The notes under the pieces were generated by a model. That model had not been told where the DNA came from. It did not search any database and saw nothing but the letters and a program-made list of their open reading frames with translations. Position numbers and translations under genes: made by a program. Below are positions 22,588-31,710 of a stretch of DNA of 32,689 nt, piece after piece; the stretch's first letter is position 1, and every line of letters starts with the position of its first letter. The stretch is from NCBI RefSeq assembly GCF_000967495.1, contig NZ_JXXU01000090.1, positions 1 through 32,689 on the forward strand, given 5' to 3'. Source of the stretch: Vibrio neptunius. Its GTDB lineage: Bacteria; Pseudomonadota; Gammaproteobacteria; Enterobacterales; Vibrionaceae.

Positions 22588-24630
22588 TTAAGCACGAATC
22601 CCAGAATGACGCAGCAAGGCATCGATTTGCGGCTCACGACCACGGAAGCGCTTGAACAGCTCCATTGGCTCTTCACTACCGCCCATTTCCAGAATGTTAT
22701 TTAGGAAGCTCTTACCGGTGTCGGTATTAAAGATGCCTTCTTCTTCAAAACGAGAGAAGGCATCTGAAGAAAGCACTTCCGCCCACAGGTAGCTGTAATA
22801 ACCTGCACTGTAACCACCAGCAAAGATATGGCTAAAGCTGTGCGAGAATCGGTTCCATTCCAGACTAGGCAAGACAGCGACCTTAGACTTCACATCCGCC
22901 AGTGTTTCCAGCACGCGAGGACCGATTTCAGGGTCAAACTCCGTGTGCAGCGTGAAATCAAACAAACCAAACTCGAGCTGACGAAGAATAAACATCGCCG
23001 ATTGGAAGTTCTTCGCCGCCAGCATCTTATCCAGCATCTCTTTTGGCAGTGGTTCGCCCGTTTCGAAGTGACCAGAGATAAACGCTAGCGCCTCTTCTTC
23101 CCAACACCAGTTCTCTAGGAACTGACTTGGCAACTCGACCGCATCCCACGGAACCCCGTTGATGCCTGAAACTGACCCAGTATCGACCTGAGTCAGCATG
23201 TGATGAATACCGTGGCCAAACTCATGGAATAGCGTCACGACTTCATTGTGAGTAAACAGCGCAGGCTTGTCGCCAACCGGTTTGTTAAAGTTACAGGTCA
23301 GATACGCCACCGGTGATTGCAGCTCACCTTGCGCATTGATACGGCGCACACGGCATTCGTCCATCCAAGCACCGCCGCGCTTGTGTTCACGCGCATACAG
23401 GTCAAGATAGAAGCTGCCACGAAGCTGATCGTTGGCATCAAAAATATCAAAGAATCGTACTGACTCATGCCAAACATCAACGCCCTCTCGCTGTTTGACA
23501 TTCATACCAAATACACGGTTTAAGACTTCAAACAAGCCACTGATCGCTCTTTGTTCTGGGAAGTAAGGGCGTAGCTCTTCGTCAGAAATCTGGAACAAAT
23601 GCTGCTTCTGCTTTTCACTGTAGTAAGCAATGTCCCAAAGGTTGAGTTCTTCAACTCCAAACTCGCTCTTAGCAAACTGGCGTAACTCTTCAACTTCACG
23701 CTCGCCTTGCGGCTTGGCTTTGTGGGCAAGGTCATTGAGGAAGCCCAACACTTGCGATGGGTTTTCTGCCATCTTAGTCGCCAGAGACTTCTCACTAAAG
23801 GTATTGAAACCCAGCATACGGGCGATTTCATAACGCAGCTTCAACTGTTCATTAATGATTTCACTGTTGTCCCATTCGCCCGCTTTCGGGCCACGGTCCG
23901 AGGCGCGAGTGACATAAGCTTCATAGAGCTCTTTACGTAATTCCTGATTGTCACAGTAAGTCATCACCGGAAGGTAAGATGGGATATCTAGCGTTAGCAG
24001 GTAACCATCCAGCTCTTTAGACTCAGCCGCCGCTTTGGCTGCTGCCAATGCAGACTCCGGCATACCTGCCAATTGTTTTTCATCTTCAACGTGTTTGGTC
24101 CAACCCATGGTCGCGTCCAACACATTGTTAGAAAACTTAGAACCCAACTCAGACATACGCTTACTGATCTCACCATAGCGGTGCTGCTCATCAGCAGGCA
24201 AACCGATGCCTGACAACTCGAAATCACGTAGCGAATCTGTGATGGTTTTCTGCTGTGCCTGAGTCAAGCCAGCAAATTCTTCACTGGCTTTCATCGCTTT
24301 ATAGGCTTCAAATAAGCCTTTGTGCTGCCCTACCCAAGTACCGTATTCGGACAATAGAGGTAAGCAGCTTTCATACGCTTCACGCAATTCATCACTGTTC
24401 ATCACTGAATTCATATGACTCACAGGTGACCAAAGGCGGCTGAGGCGATCATCCACTTCTTCAATTGGCGCAACAACGCTTTCCCAGCTTGGGTTACTGT
24501 TGCCTTCTAGTACCTGCTCGATTTTTGCTCGGCAGTCTGTAATCGCCTGTTCAACGGCTGGTTTCACGTGTTCAGGTTTGATATCAGAAAACGGGGGCAA
24601 ATCGGTAAAGCTCAGAAGAGGATTAGACAT
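22588..24630 (-). CDS. prlC: Oligopeptidase A
   Basis: M3-family cytosolic zinc metallopeptidase of 680 residues, the same as E. coli PrlC/OpdA. It degrades short peptides, including cleaved signal peptides. The zinc site HEFGH is at 469-473 and the third ligand E499 lies in the VPWDAVELPSQF segment, fitting HExxH-X25-E. The C-terminal FSHSFSHIFAGGYSAGYYSYLWAE block provides substrate-contact residues (His and Tyr) typical of the family. It is divergent from rlmJ with a short shared promoter region, the same pair as in E. coli. Confidence 0.96.
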   Translation of the reverse strand: MSNPLLSFTDLPPFSDIKPEHVKPAVEQAITDCRAKIEQVLEGNSNPSWESVVAPIEEVDDRLSRLWSPVSHMNSVMNSDELREAYESCLPLLSEYGTWVGQHKGLFEAYKAMKASEEFAGLTQAQQKTITDSLRDFELSGIGLPADEQHRYGEISKRMSELGSKFSNNVLDATMGWTKHVEDEKQLAGMPESALAAAKAAAESKELDGYLLTLDIPSYLPVMTYCDNQELRKELYEAYVTRASDRGPKAGEWDNSEIINEQLKLRYEIARMLGFNTFSEKSLATKMAENPSQVLGFLNDLAHKAKPQGEREVEELRQFAKSEFGVEELNLWDIAYYSEKQKQHLFQISDEELRPYFPEQRAISGLFEVLNRVFGMNVKQREGVDVWHESVRFFDIFDANDQLRGSFYLDLYAREHKRGGAWMDECRVRRINAQGELQSPVAYLTCNFNKPVGDKPALFTHNEVVTLFHEFGHGIHHMLTQVDTGSVSGINGVPWDAVELPSQFLENWCWEEEALAFISGHFETGEPLPKEMLDKMLAAKNFQSAMFILRQLEFGLFDFTLHTEFDPEIGPRVLETLADVKSKVAVLPSLEWNRFSHSFSHIFAGGYSAGYYSYLWAEVLSSDAFSRFEEEGIFNTDTGKSFLNNILEMGGSEEPMELFKRFRGREPQIDALLRHSGIRA

Positions 24631-24717
24631 AAAGCATTCCTTTTATTGGCAAAAAGCGAACTGACGGGTCCGTCTTTGTTATTTCTCGTTTGTCTTAAAT
24701 AGTAAATATAGGTAGGT

Positions 24718-24745
24718 TCAGCAATTTTCAATAGTGGCGTATACT
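24718..24745. promoter_or_regulatory. Overlapping divergent promoters of prlC and rlmJ
   Basis: Plus strand (rlmJ): TTCAGC (24718-24723), 16 bases, TATACT (24740-24745). Minus strand (prlC): TTGAAA (24726-24731), about 17 bases, TATTTA near 24703-24708. The two elements share bases, so binding at one should exclude the other. Matches are by eye. Confidence 0.4.
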
Positions 24746-24793
24746 ATCTGCTATTAAATTACCCGGTGTCGTCACCAGTTAGAGAGTGTCATT

Positions 24794-25633
24794 TTGTTAA
24801 GTTATCGCCACAGCTTCCACGCAGGTAACCATGCTGACGTGGTTAAGCATATTGTTCAAAGCCTTATCCTCAACGCGCTCAAGCAAAAAGATAAGCCATT
24901 TGTTTACCATGATACCCACTCGGGTGTGGGTCGCTATGACTTAACCCACGAATGGTCAGAAAAGACAGGTGAATACAAACAAGGTATCGCACGTGTCTGG
25001 CAACAAGCTGAGATCCCAGAAGAGATCCAAAGCTACCTCGCATCGATTCAGGCACTGAACAAAGGTGACACACTGCGTTATTACCCAGGCTCGCCGCGTG
25101 TGGCTCGTGCGCATCTGCGACCACAGGACCGTATGGTCTTGACGGAGCTTCACCCAAGCGACTACCCATTGCTGGAACAAGAATTTCATCGTGACCGTCA
25201 AGTCAGCATTTATAAGGAAGACGGTTTCAAGCGTTTGAAGGCAAGCTTACCTCCACAGGAACGCCGTGGTCTGGTACTGATTGACCCGCCTTACGAACTG
25301 GCCAAAGAATACCGTGATGTCGTCCAAGCGATTTATCAGAGCCATAAACGCTGGGCCACGGGCATCTATGCAATCTGGTATCCGGTTGTTAATCGCTGCG
25401 ACATTGAAGACATGATTGAAGGTCTGCAAAGCTTGGGTATCCGTAAGATCTTACAAATTGAATTAGGTGTTGCGGCCGATAGCAATGAGCACGGGATGAC
25501 CGCGTCAGGCATGATTGTGATTAATCCTCCGTGGAAATTGGAAAGCCAGATGAATGCTATTTTGCCTTTCCTCAAAGAAGCTATTGCGCCAGCAACCGGT
25601 CATATCAAAGTAGACTGGATAGTACCGGAGTAA
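24794..25633 (+). CDS. rlmJ: 23S rRNA (adenine(2030)-N6)-methyltransferase RlmJ
   Basis: SAM-dependent methyltransferase of 279 residues (E. coli 280) that makes m6A2030 in 23S rRNA. Sequence is family-typical from the first residue: MLSYRHSFHAGNHADVVKH, then DTHSGVGRY (motif I region), LTELHPSDYPLL, and the catalytic motif IV LIDPPYE (about 160-166). A late block GMTASGMIVINPPWKLE is also conserved. The start is an unusual TTG (24794); the E. coli N-terminus begins at the same place, which supports it, and no ATG lies near. It is divergent from prlC; gorA follows 170 bases later with its own ribosome site. Confidence 0.94.
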   Translation: MLSYRHSFHAGNHADVVKHIVQSLILNALKQKDKPFVYHDTHSGVGRYDLTHEWSEKTGEYKQGIARVWQQAEIPEEIQSYLASIQALNKGDTLRYYPGSPRVARAHLRPQDRMVLTELHPSDYPLLEQEFHRDRQVSIYKEDGFKRLKASLPPQERRGLVLIDPPYELAKEYRDVVQAIYQSHKRWATGIYAIWYPVVNRCDIEDMIEGLQSLGIRKILQIELGVAADSNEHGMTASGMIVINPPWKLESQMNAILPFLKEAIAPATGHIKVDWIVPE

Positions 25634-25805
25634 TAGCCGCTTGCGACGAGTACCGCGCAGGGCGAAGAAAAAGTTAAACAGGATAGATTGAGTTCAACCG
25701 ATCTATCCTCCATATCAAAGACAATGAATTAAAACTCGCAGGGAGCTTGCGACTGGGCAACAGATGTCGCACAGCGCCTTAATCCCGCAATAATTGGAGA
25801 AAGTA

Positions 25806-27161
25806 ATGGCGACTCATTTTGACTATATCTGTATCGGTGGCGGTAGTGGTGGTATTGCTTCAGCAAACCGAGCAGCGATGTATGGTGCTAAAGTTGCGCT
25901 GATTGAAGCTCAGGATCTAGGCGGCACGTGTGTAAACGTAGGTTGTGTACCGAAGAAAGTCATGTGGCATGGTGCTCAGGTGGCTGAAGCGATGAACCTT
26001 TACGCTGAAGACTACGGCTTTGATGTTGATGTAAAAGGCTTCGACTGGAACAAGCTGGTTGAAAGTCGTCAAGCGTACATCGGTCGTATTCACCAATCTT
26101 ACGATCGCGTACTTGGCAACAACAAAGTCAATGTTATTAAAGGCTTCGCTAAGTTTGTTGACGAGAAAACCGTTGAAGTGAACGGCGAACACTACACCGC
26201 AGATCACATCCTAATCGCTGTAGGTGGTCGTCCAACGATTCCTAACATCCCGGGTGCAGAGCACGGCATCGATTCAAACGGTTTCTTCGAGCTGAACGAA
26301 CAACCAAAACGCGTCGCGGTTATTGGTGCTGGTTACATCGCGGTTGAAATTGCTGGCGTACTGAGCGCGCTTGGCACAGACACTCACCTATTCTGTCGTA
26401 AAGAATCACCACTGCGCAGCTTTGATCCGATGATCATTGAGACGCTAGTTGAAGTGATGGAAGCCGAAGGCCCAACGCTGCACACCCACTCAGTGCCAAA
26501 AGAAGTGGTTAAGGAAGCCGATGGCAGCCTAACGCTTCACCTAGAAAACGGTAATTCTCAAAACGTCGATACGCTGATCTGGGCAATCGGTCGCCACCCC
26601 GCAACTGACGCTATCAACCTAGCATCAACGGGTGTTGAAACCAATGACCGTGGTTACATCAAGGTCGATGAATATCAGCAGACCAATGTGTCTGGCATCT
26701 ACTGTGTCGGTGATATCATGGAAGGTGGTATCGAGCTAACACCAGTGGCGGTCAAAGCAGGTCGCCAGCTATCTGAGCGCCTGTTCAACAACAAGCCAGA
26801 AGCTAAGATGGACTACAACCTAGTACCAACTGTGGTGTTTAGCCACCCGCCAATCGGCACTATCGGCCTCACAACCCAAGAAGCGGAAGAGAAGTACGGC
26901 AAAGACAACATCAAAGTCTACACATCTGGCTTTACCGCCATGTACACAGCGGTCACTAAACATCGTCAACCATGTAAAATGAAACTGGTCTGTGCTGGTG
27001 AAGAAGAAACCGTCGTCGGCCTACACGGTATCGGCTTTACGGTCGATGAAATGATCCAAGGTTTCGGCGTTGCGATGAAGATGGGTGCAACCAAAGCAGA
27101 CTTCGACTCTGTGGTAGCTATCCACCCAACGGGCTCAGAAGAGTTTGTGACCATGAGATAA
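25806..27161 (+). CDS. gorA: Glutathione reductase (NADPH)
   Basis: FAD-dependent cytosolic oxidoreductase that reduces glutathione disulfide with NADPH; 451 residues (E. coli Gor 450). FAD-binding GGGSGG at 11-16, redox disulfide CVNVGC (C42, C47), NADPH-binding GAGYIAVEIAG with the following Arg-containing loop CRKESPLRSFD that favours NADPH over NADH, a GDI FAD motif (YCVGDI), and the C-terminal catalytic HPTGSEE (His about 440). An in-frame TTG at 25794 is part of the ribosome site (GGAGAAAG), so ATG 25806 is the start. ggt in this window handles glutathione outside the cytosol. Confidence 0.96.
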   Translation: MATHFDYICIGGGSGGIASANRAAMYGAKVALIEAQDLGGTCVNVGCVPKKVMWHGAQVAEAMNLYAEDYGFDVDVKGFDWNKLVESRQAYIGRIHQSYDRVLGNNKVNVIKGFAKFVDEKTVEVNGEHYTADHILIAVGGRPTIPNIPGAEHGIDSNGFFELNEQPKRVAVIGAGYIAVEIAGVLSALGTDTHLFCRKESPLRSFDPMIIETLVEVMEAEGPTLHTHSVPKEVVKEADGSLTLHLENGNSQNVDTLIWAIGRHPATDAINLASTGVETNDRGYIKVDEYQQTNVSGIYCVGDIMEGGIELTPVAVKAGRQLSERLFNNKPEAKMDYNLVPTVVFSHPPIGTIGLTTQEAEEKYGKDNIKVYTSGFTAMYTAVTKHRQPCKMKLVCAGEEETVVGLHGIGFTVDEMIQGFGVAMKMGATKADFDSVVAIHPTGSEEFVTMR

Positions 27162-27200
27162 TGTAGACAGCGCCTCACACGTGAGTCATTCTACACCTCA

Positions 27201-27233
27201 GACTAGCCTCAATATAACGAGGCTAGTCGGTTT
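27201..27233 (+). terminator. Probable gorA terminator
   Basis: The 10-bp perfect stem GACTAGCCTC / GAGGCTAGTC with an 8-base loop is followed by GGTTTCTC. The T-run is short, so termination may be partial. Confidence 0.6.
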
Positions 27234-27287
27234 CTCGATAGCTGATGCGCACCAACAATCTGAGATGAAGAAGTCAGGTGACGCGAA

Positions 27288-28085
27288 CTACTGCACTGAA
27301 GCATACTGGTACATGCTTTGTTGGGTAACCTCATCTCTGAGCTCGCTAATTTTTTGCCACAATGCTTCGGCCACATCTGGGTGTTTCTCAACAAAACGAT
27401 GACTGAGAACTAAAAAATAATCCTTCGTCTTGAGCGGAGAGGATGAACGCTCAATACCAGAAAACTCTGGCTTATCGAGCAAAGGAGCGGCTTTCACATC
27501 CTGCAGCGCTGCGCCGACGATTTTCGTGCGCTTGGTCATCATGACCAGTGCTTTATACGCGGATTCAGGTTGTTGCACTTTTTGCCCTTGTTTCTCGAGA
27601 TCACCAATAATCGAGTCACCGTGTTCCGCAACAATAATACCGCTTTCCCCTGAATACCTTTCTCCATCATAATCGTATCTCGCTTTTGATTGAGAGTAGA
27701 GCCAGTAACTGAGACTGGCCAGTCGCTTCGACGAATCTAGCTGACCATCTGATGTCATAGGATAATGCGCTATCTCCGCTCGCTCGGGTTTATAGGAAAA
27801 CATAAACGCACCGTCAATCTGTCCGTTTTCTAGTAAATGCAGCACCCTCACATTTGGGTAGCGTTCATATTTGATAGTGAGATTGAGCTCTTTTGCCGCC
27901 GCATTGATCACATCCAATGCAATACCCGGTGGCTGAACCACCTCTACTCCTGTTCCCATCTGGTATGGAGGCGAAGGGTTAATCTGATAGGACAAGGTCA
28001 ACTCAATGGGCTCAGATGCTTGACTCAGGGTGGGAAAACATAATGCTAAGAAGCACCATAAACAAGCTTTATACATATTCAACAT
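27288..28085 (-). CDS. Periplasmic solute-binding protein, family 3 type
   Basis: A 265-residue secreted protein: signal peptide (MLNMYKACLWCFLALCFP, cleavage around SQA-SEP), then a bilobed binding-protein pattern with YQINPSPPYQMGTGVEV, PGIALDVINAAAKELNLTIKYERYPNVRVLHLLENGQIDGAF in two stretches. These resemble amino-acid-type SBP_bac_3 proteins. The ATG at 28085 is chosen because GGAGAAAG lies seven bases before it; an in-frame upstream extension has none. No permease or ATPase gene is nearby, so the protein is an orphan. Vibrios have many such orphans; they may serve a distant transporter or a sensor. Ligand unknown. It is convergent with gorA. Confidence 0.75.
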   Translation of the reverse strand: MLNMYKACLWCFLALCFPTLSQASEPIELTLSYQINPSPPYQMGTGVEVVQPPGIALDVINAAAKELNLTIKYERYPNVRVLHLLENGQIDGAFMFSYKPERAEIAHYPMTSDGQLDSSKRLASLSYWLYSQSKARYDYDGERYSGESGIIVAEHGDSIIGDLEKQGQKVQQPESAYKALVMMTKRTKIVGAALQDVKAAPLLDKPEFSGIERSSSPLKTKDYFLVLSHRFVEKHPDVAEALWQKISELRDEVTQQSMYQYASVQ

Positions 28086-28165
28086 GACACTTTCTCCTAG
28101 ATTGACAAGGCCGTCTCGCACATCAAAGTGTAGTTGATAGTTTTAATATTTGATGACTATCTTGC

Positions 28166-29083
28166 TTATGTTGATGACCCACCAGCAAGGGAGGATTGTT
28201 TGAGGCTATCCAAACATCGAATACTGGTATGAATTAAGGGGTGGTGGTGACGGCTATCCCACACCAACGCGACCTGACTGACAAAAGGCATATCATTGAT
28301 TTGTTGTATTACAACCGATTGATCAAGATGCTCAGTTAAAGATAACGGCACAATCGCAATGCCAAAACCGGCTTGGGCCATGGTAATTGCCGTCCGCAGT
28401 TGTGGTGCAGCATAAGGCCGAGCAATATGTACGCCCGCATCATGCAACGCCGCCTCAAGACGATCATACAACGCCGGGCCAGTATCACGGGGAAACATCA
28501 ACACATTCTCATTGTGTAATTGGGCCAAATCGAGTCTGGCATGCGCGGCCAAGCGATAGTTGGTCGGGGTGACGGCCACAAAAGGATCATCAAATAAAAT
28601 CTTATGGTTGAGCGATTCACAGGCATAACAAGGCAAGCGCATAAAGGCGAACTCTAAACGCCGCTGTTTGAGCCATATAACCAACTCAGGCATAGAGTGC
28701 TCAACAGCAACCAAATTAAGCGTCGGATGTTGCTCGTGCAACCAACGAATATTGTCTAACACTTCACTACTGCTCGCGGTTGAAGAAGCAAACCCAATGC
28801 GAAGCTCCTGTTTTTCACCTCGCGCAATTTGCTCTAGCTTACGCTGACAACATTCCACTTCTTGTAAAATATGCTGCGCATCATGATAAAACTCTTCACC
28901 CGCGGCGGTGAGTTCCACACCACGAGATAAACGTCTGAATAACGCAACACCCAATTCCTCCTCTAGTTTTTTGATCTGTTGGCTCAATGGGGGTTGGGCG
29001 ATGCCTAACTGCTCTGCAGCTCGGGTAAAATGCTTCGCTTTAGCCACAGCAACAAAGTACTTCATGTAGCGAAATTCCATCAT
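28166..29083 (-). CDS. LysR-family regulator, AlsR-like
   Basis: A 305-residue LysR-type regulator with an N-terminal winged HTH (MEFRYMKYFVAVAKAKHFTRA, then AAEQLGIAQPPLSQQIKKLEEELG, about 2-46) and a C-terminal effector domain (about 92-295). It is divergent from budA with a 105-base gap, the layout of alsR with the alsSD acetoin genes in Bacillus and the LysR gene beside the acetoin cluster in V. cholerae (recalled). It probably activates budA-budB-SDR in response to acetate or low pH; that is inference from the family. ATG at 29083 or the next ATG at 29080 are both possible starts. Confidence 0.85.
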   Translation of the reverse strand: MMEFRYMKYFVAVAKAKHFTRAAEQLGIAQPPLSQQIKKLEEELGVALFRRLSRGVELTAAGEEFYHDAQHILQEVECCQRKLEQIARGEKQELRIGFASSTASSSEVLDNIRWLHEQHPTLNLVAVEHSMPELVIWLKQRRLEFAFMRLPCYACESLNHKILFDDPFVAVTPTNYRLAAHARLDLAQLHNENVLMFPRDTGPALYDRLEAALHDAGVHIARPYAAPQLRTAITMAQAGFGIAIVPLSLTEHLDQSVVIQQINDMPFVSQVALVWDSRHHHPLIHTSIRCLDSLKQSSLAGGSST

Positions 29084-29130
29084 TCATCCATATTTTTTTC
29101 ATATCAAAATAAATCTTTTTTATATTGGAT

Positions 29131-29180
29131 TTGTTGTGCGTCTCAAGTCAATCTAAATATACACCTCGGTTCATATTTAG
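29131..29180 (+). promoter_or_regulatory. budA promoter and overlapping dyad
   Basis: TTGTTG (29131-29136), 17 bases, TAAATA (29154-29159) make a plausible promoter. CTAAATAT (29153-29160) and ATATTTAG (29173-29180) form an 8-bp inverted repeat over a 12-base spacer, ending 8 bases before the budA ATG. The dyad covers the -10 and the start, so it may be a repressor/activator site or a 5' hairpin. Confidence 0.45.
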
Positions 29181-29188
29181 GTTGAATT

Positions 29189-29974
29189 ATGCAACGTTAT
29201 CTCTCTTCCGCCTGTTCTTGCCCTGAGCACATTTCACAGCAGTTTGCTCACTATCAGCAAAGCTCAGGAGAGGGTGTGATTTATCAAACTTCACTGATGA
29301 GCGCTTTGATTGCCGGCGTTTATGAAGGGCCAACAACCATTGCTGACTTGCTTAAACATGGTGATTTTGGGTTAGGCACTTTTAATCAATTGGATGGCGA
29401 GTTGATTGCCTTTGATAACCAAGTGTTCCAACTGCACGCGAATGGCTCTGCGCACCCTGCTCAGCTTGACCAAAAAACGCCTTTTGCCGTGTTTACTTTC
29501 TTCAAACCCGACATTGAACTGCCAATCAATGACACGCTCACTCGTCAGGAAGTCCACCATCTTATCGACCGTCTGATTCCCAGTGACAACATCTTTTGTG
29601 CGATTCGGCTTGAAGGCGAGTTTCCATCCGTTCAAACCCGAACTGTGCCTAAACAGCAACGCCCTTACCGGCCGATGTTGGAAGCGATCGAACAGCAGCC
29701 CACCTTTCACTTTAAACATAAATCAGGCGTGATGGCGGGATTTCGCAGCCCGAAATACACCACGGGCATTAACGTTCCTGGCTACCACGAGCATTTTATT
29801 GATCAAGCGAGAACAGGCGGAGGCCATGTTCAGGATTACCTGATTTCATCGGGTTTTCTCCAAATAGGCCGAGTCTCGCGCCTAGTGATTGATACCCCAG
29901 TATCCCCTGATTTTCTTGATGCCGATTTAGTACCCAACGACCTTCATGCCGCGATCGAAGCGGCTGAAAAGTAA
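29189..29974 (+). CDS. budA: Alpha-acetolactate decarboxylase
   Basis: Cytosolic zinc enzyme that converts alpha-acetolactate to (R)-acetoin; 261 residues (Klebsiella BudA 259). The three zinc histidines are in PGYHEHF and GGGHVQD (H200, H202, H213), with the spacing of characterised enzymes. E71 (GELIAFD) and R151 match the catalytic Glu and Arg of the family. The N-terminal YQTSLMSALIAGVYEG and LGTFNQLDGE blocks are also typical. It is the first gene of a three-gene operon; budB follows after 29 bases. Regulated probably by the divergent LysR gene. Confidence 0.95.
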   Translation: MQRYLSSACSCPEHISQQFAHYQQSSGEGVIYQTSLMSALIAGVYEGPTTIADLLKHGDFGLGTFNQLDGELIAFDNQVFQLHANGSAHPAQLDQKTPFAVFTFFKPDIELPINDTLTRQEVHHLIDRLIPSDNIFCAIRLEGEFPSVQTRTVPKQQRPYRPMLEAIEQQPTFHFKHKSGVMAGFRSPKYTTGINVPGYHEHFIDQARTGGGHVQDYLISSGFLQIGRVSRLVIDTPVSPDFLDADLVPNDLHAAIEAAEK

Positions 29975-30003
29975 CCCAAAACAGTCAGTTAAAAGGAAAT
30001 ATT

Positions 30004-31710
30004 ATGTCATCCCATCACGCTTTGCGCAGTGGCGCGCAGTTAATTGCACAGCAGTTAGAGACCGCTGGCATACGGTATGTATTTGGTATACCCGGTGCCA
30101 AGATTGATCGCTTATTTGATGCGTTGGAAGATACCCCAATTCAGCTGATTCCAGTAAGACATGAAGCCAACGGCGCGTTTATGGCCGGAGTCATGGGACG
30201 TTTAACAGGCAAGGCGGGCGTGACACTGGCAACCTCAGGCCCGGGATGCGGAAATTTAGTCACCGGCGTCGCAACAGCCAACGCAGAGGGCGACCCTATG
30301 CTAGCGATTGGTGGCGCAGTCAAACGCAGTTACCAGCAAAAGCAAACTCACCAGAGCATGGATACGGTTAGCATTTTTCGCTCAGTCACTAAATACAGTG
30401 CAGAGATCCAGCATATTGATGCAACCAGTGAAATCATGGCAAATGCATTTCGCATTGCTGAGTCAGGTCGGCCAGGCGCATGCTTTGTCAGTGTCCCTCA
30501 AGATGTTTTAAGTGATCAAACAGATACCGATTTAGTCACACCACCTAGCTATCGACCACACGCTTATGCGGATCGGGCCGCGATTGAAGAAGCGGCCAAT
30601 CGGATCAGTAAAGCGCAGCGCTGTGTAGTGCTGCTTGGTTTACATGCGAGCGATCAAGCCAACGCCCCGATGATCAGTCAGTTTTTACAAAAAACGCAAC
30701 TGCCTGTGGTGGGAACCTATCAAGCGGCTGGTGCCGTCGATATCAACTATTATCACCATTTTGCTGGCCGAGTCGGGTTATTCAATAATCAGCCCGGGGA
30801 TGTGTTACTGCAAGATGCCGATTTGATCATCACCATAGGTTTTAACCCCATCGAATACGATCCAGAACTCTGGAATGCTGGTCGTTGCCCCATTATCCAC
30901 ATTGATATTGAACCGGCCCAGTACCAACAGCATTACCAACCCTGTATCGAAATTGTGGGTCATATCGGTTCGACCTTGCAAACCTTTTGCACTCAGATCA
31001 ACGAATGTAACCGTTTATCGTCGACAGCCTTATCGATTCTAGAAGAGGTGGCGCAACAACGGCATATCATCAAAAGTGCTCCGATTAAGCGACAAGCCGC
31101 TGGTTTTCATCCCTTGAGCTTAATTAAAACCATGCAGGCCATCATCACACCCGATACCACCTTATGCCTTGATATGGGGAGCTTTCATATTTGGATTGCG
31201 CGCTACTTGAGCTGTTTTCGTGCTCGGCAGATGTTGGTATCGAATGGTCAGCAAACGATGGGAGTGGCGCTACCTTGGGCGATTGCTGCAAGCTTATTAA
31301 AACCTGGCCATAAGGTGGTGTCGGTTTCTGGTGATGGTGGCTTTATGCAATCAAGCATGGAGTTAGAAACGGCGGTGCGCTTGAAGTGCAATATTGTTCA
31401 CATCATCTGGGTTGACAATGCTTACAACATGGTCGAGATACAGGAACAACAAAAATACCAACGTATCTCAGGCGTCAAATTTGGGCCGATTGATTTTCAA
31501 GCTTACGCCGAGTCGTTTGGAGCGCATGGATTTGCCGTCACTCAAGCCAATCAACTGATGCCTACTCTCCGTCAAGCAATGGAGTTAGAAGGCCCCGTGG
31601 TTGTCGCGATTCCCGTCGACTACTCAGACAACGACAAGCTAATGCAAGCCAGAAGCGAAGCGCAACAAGATCCTGTTTTTCAAATTAACAACGAAGGAGT
31701 TTTTCTATGA
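30004..31710 (+). CDS. budB: Acetolactate synthase, catabolic (BudB/AlsS type)
   Basis: Thiamine-diphosphate enzyme joining two pyruvates to acetolactate and CO2; 568 residues. The N-terminal ThDP-activating glutamate is E54 in VRHEANGAFMAG, followed by TSGPGCGNL. The C-terminal ThDP motif begins SGDGGFMQSSMELE and ends DNAYNM. Catabolic rather than biosynthetic: it sits between decarboxylase and reductase genes, has no small regulatory subunit gene beside it, and the length matches BudB/AlsS. Ribosome site AAAAGGAAAT before ATG. Stop overlaps the next start (ATGA). Confidence 0.94.
   Translation: MSSHHALRSGAQLIAQQLETAGIRYVFGIPGAKIDRLFDALEDTPIQLIPVRHEANGAFMAGVMGRLTGKAGVTLATSGPGCGNLVTGVATANAEGDPMLAIGGAVKRSYQQKQTHQSMDTVSIFRSVTKYSAEIQHIDATSEIMANAFRIAESGRPGACFVSVPQDVLSDQTDTDLVTPPSYRPHAYADRAAIEEAANRISKAQRCVVLLGLHASDQANAPMISQFLQKTQLPVVGTYQAAGAVDINYYHHFAGRVGLFNNQPGDVLLQDADLIITIGFNPIEYDPELWNAGRCPIIHIDIEPAQYQQHYQPCIEIVGHIGSTLQTFCTQINECNRLSSTALSILEEVAQQRHIIKSAPIKRQAAGFHPLSLIKTMQAIITPDTTLCLDMGSFHIWIARYLSCFRARQMLVSNGQQTMGVALPWAIAASLLKPGHKVVSVSGDGGFMQSSMELETAVRLKCNIVHIIWVDNAYNMVEIQEQQKYQRISGVKFGPIDFQAYAESFGAHGFAVTQANQLMPTLRQAMELEGPVVVAIPVDYSDNDKLMQARSEAQQDPVFQINNEGVFL

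Noticed and set aside
27181..27402. 73-codon plus-strand frame after gorA
   Set aside because: It begins in the gorA terminator region and runs antisense into the binding-protein gene; no ribosome site.
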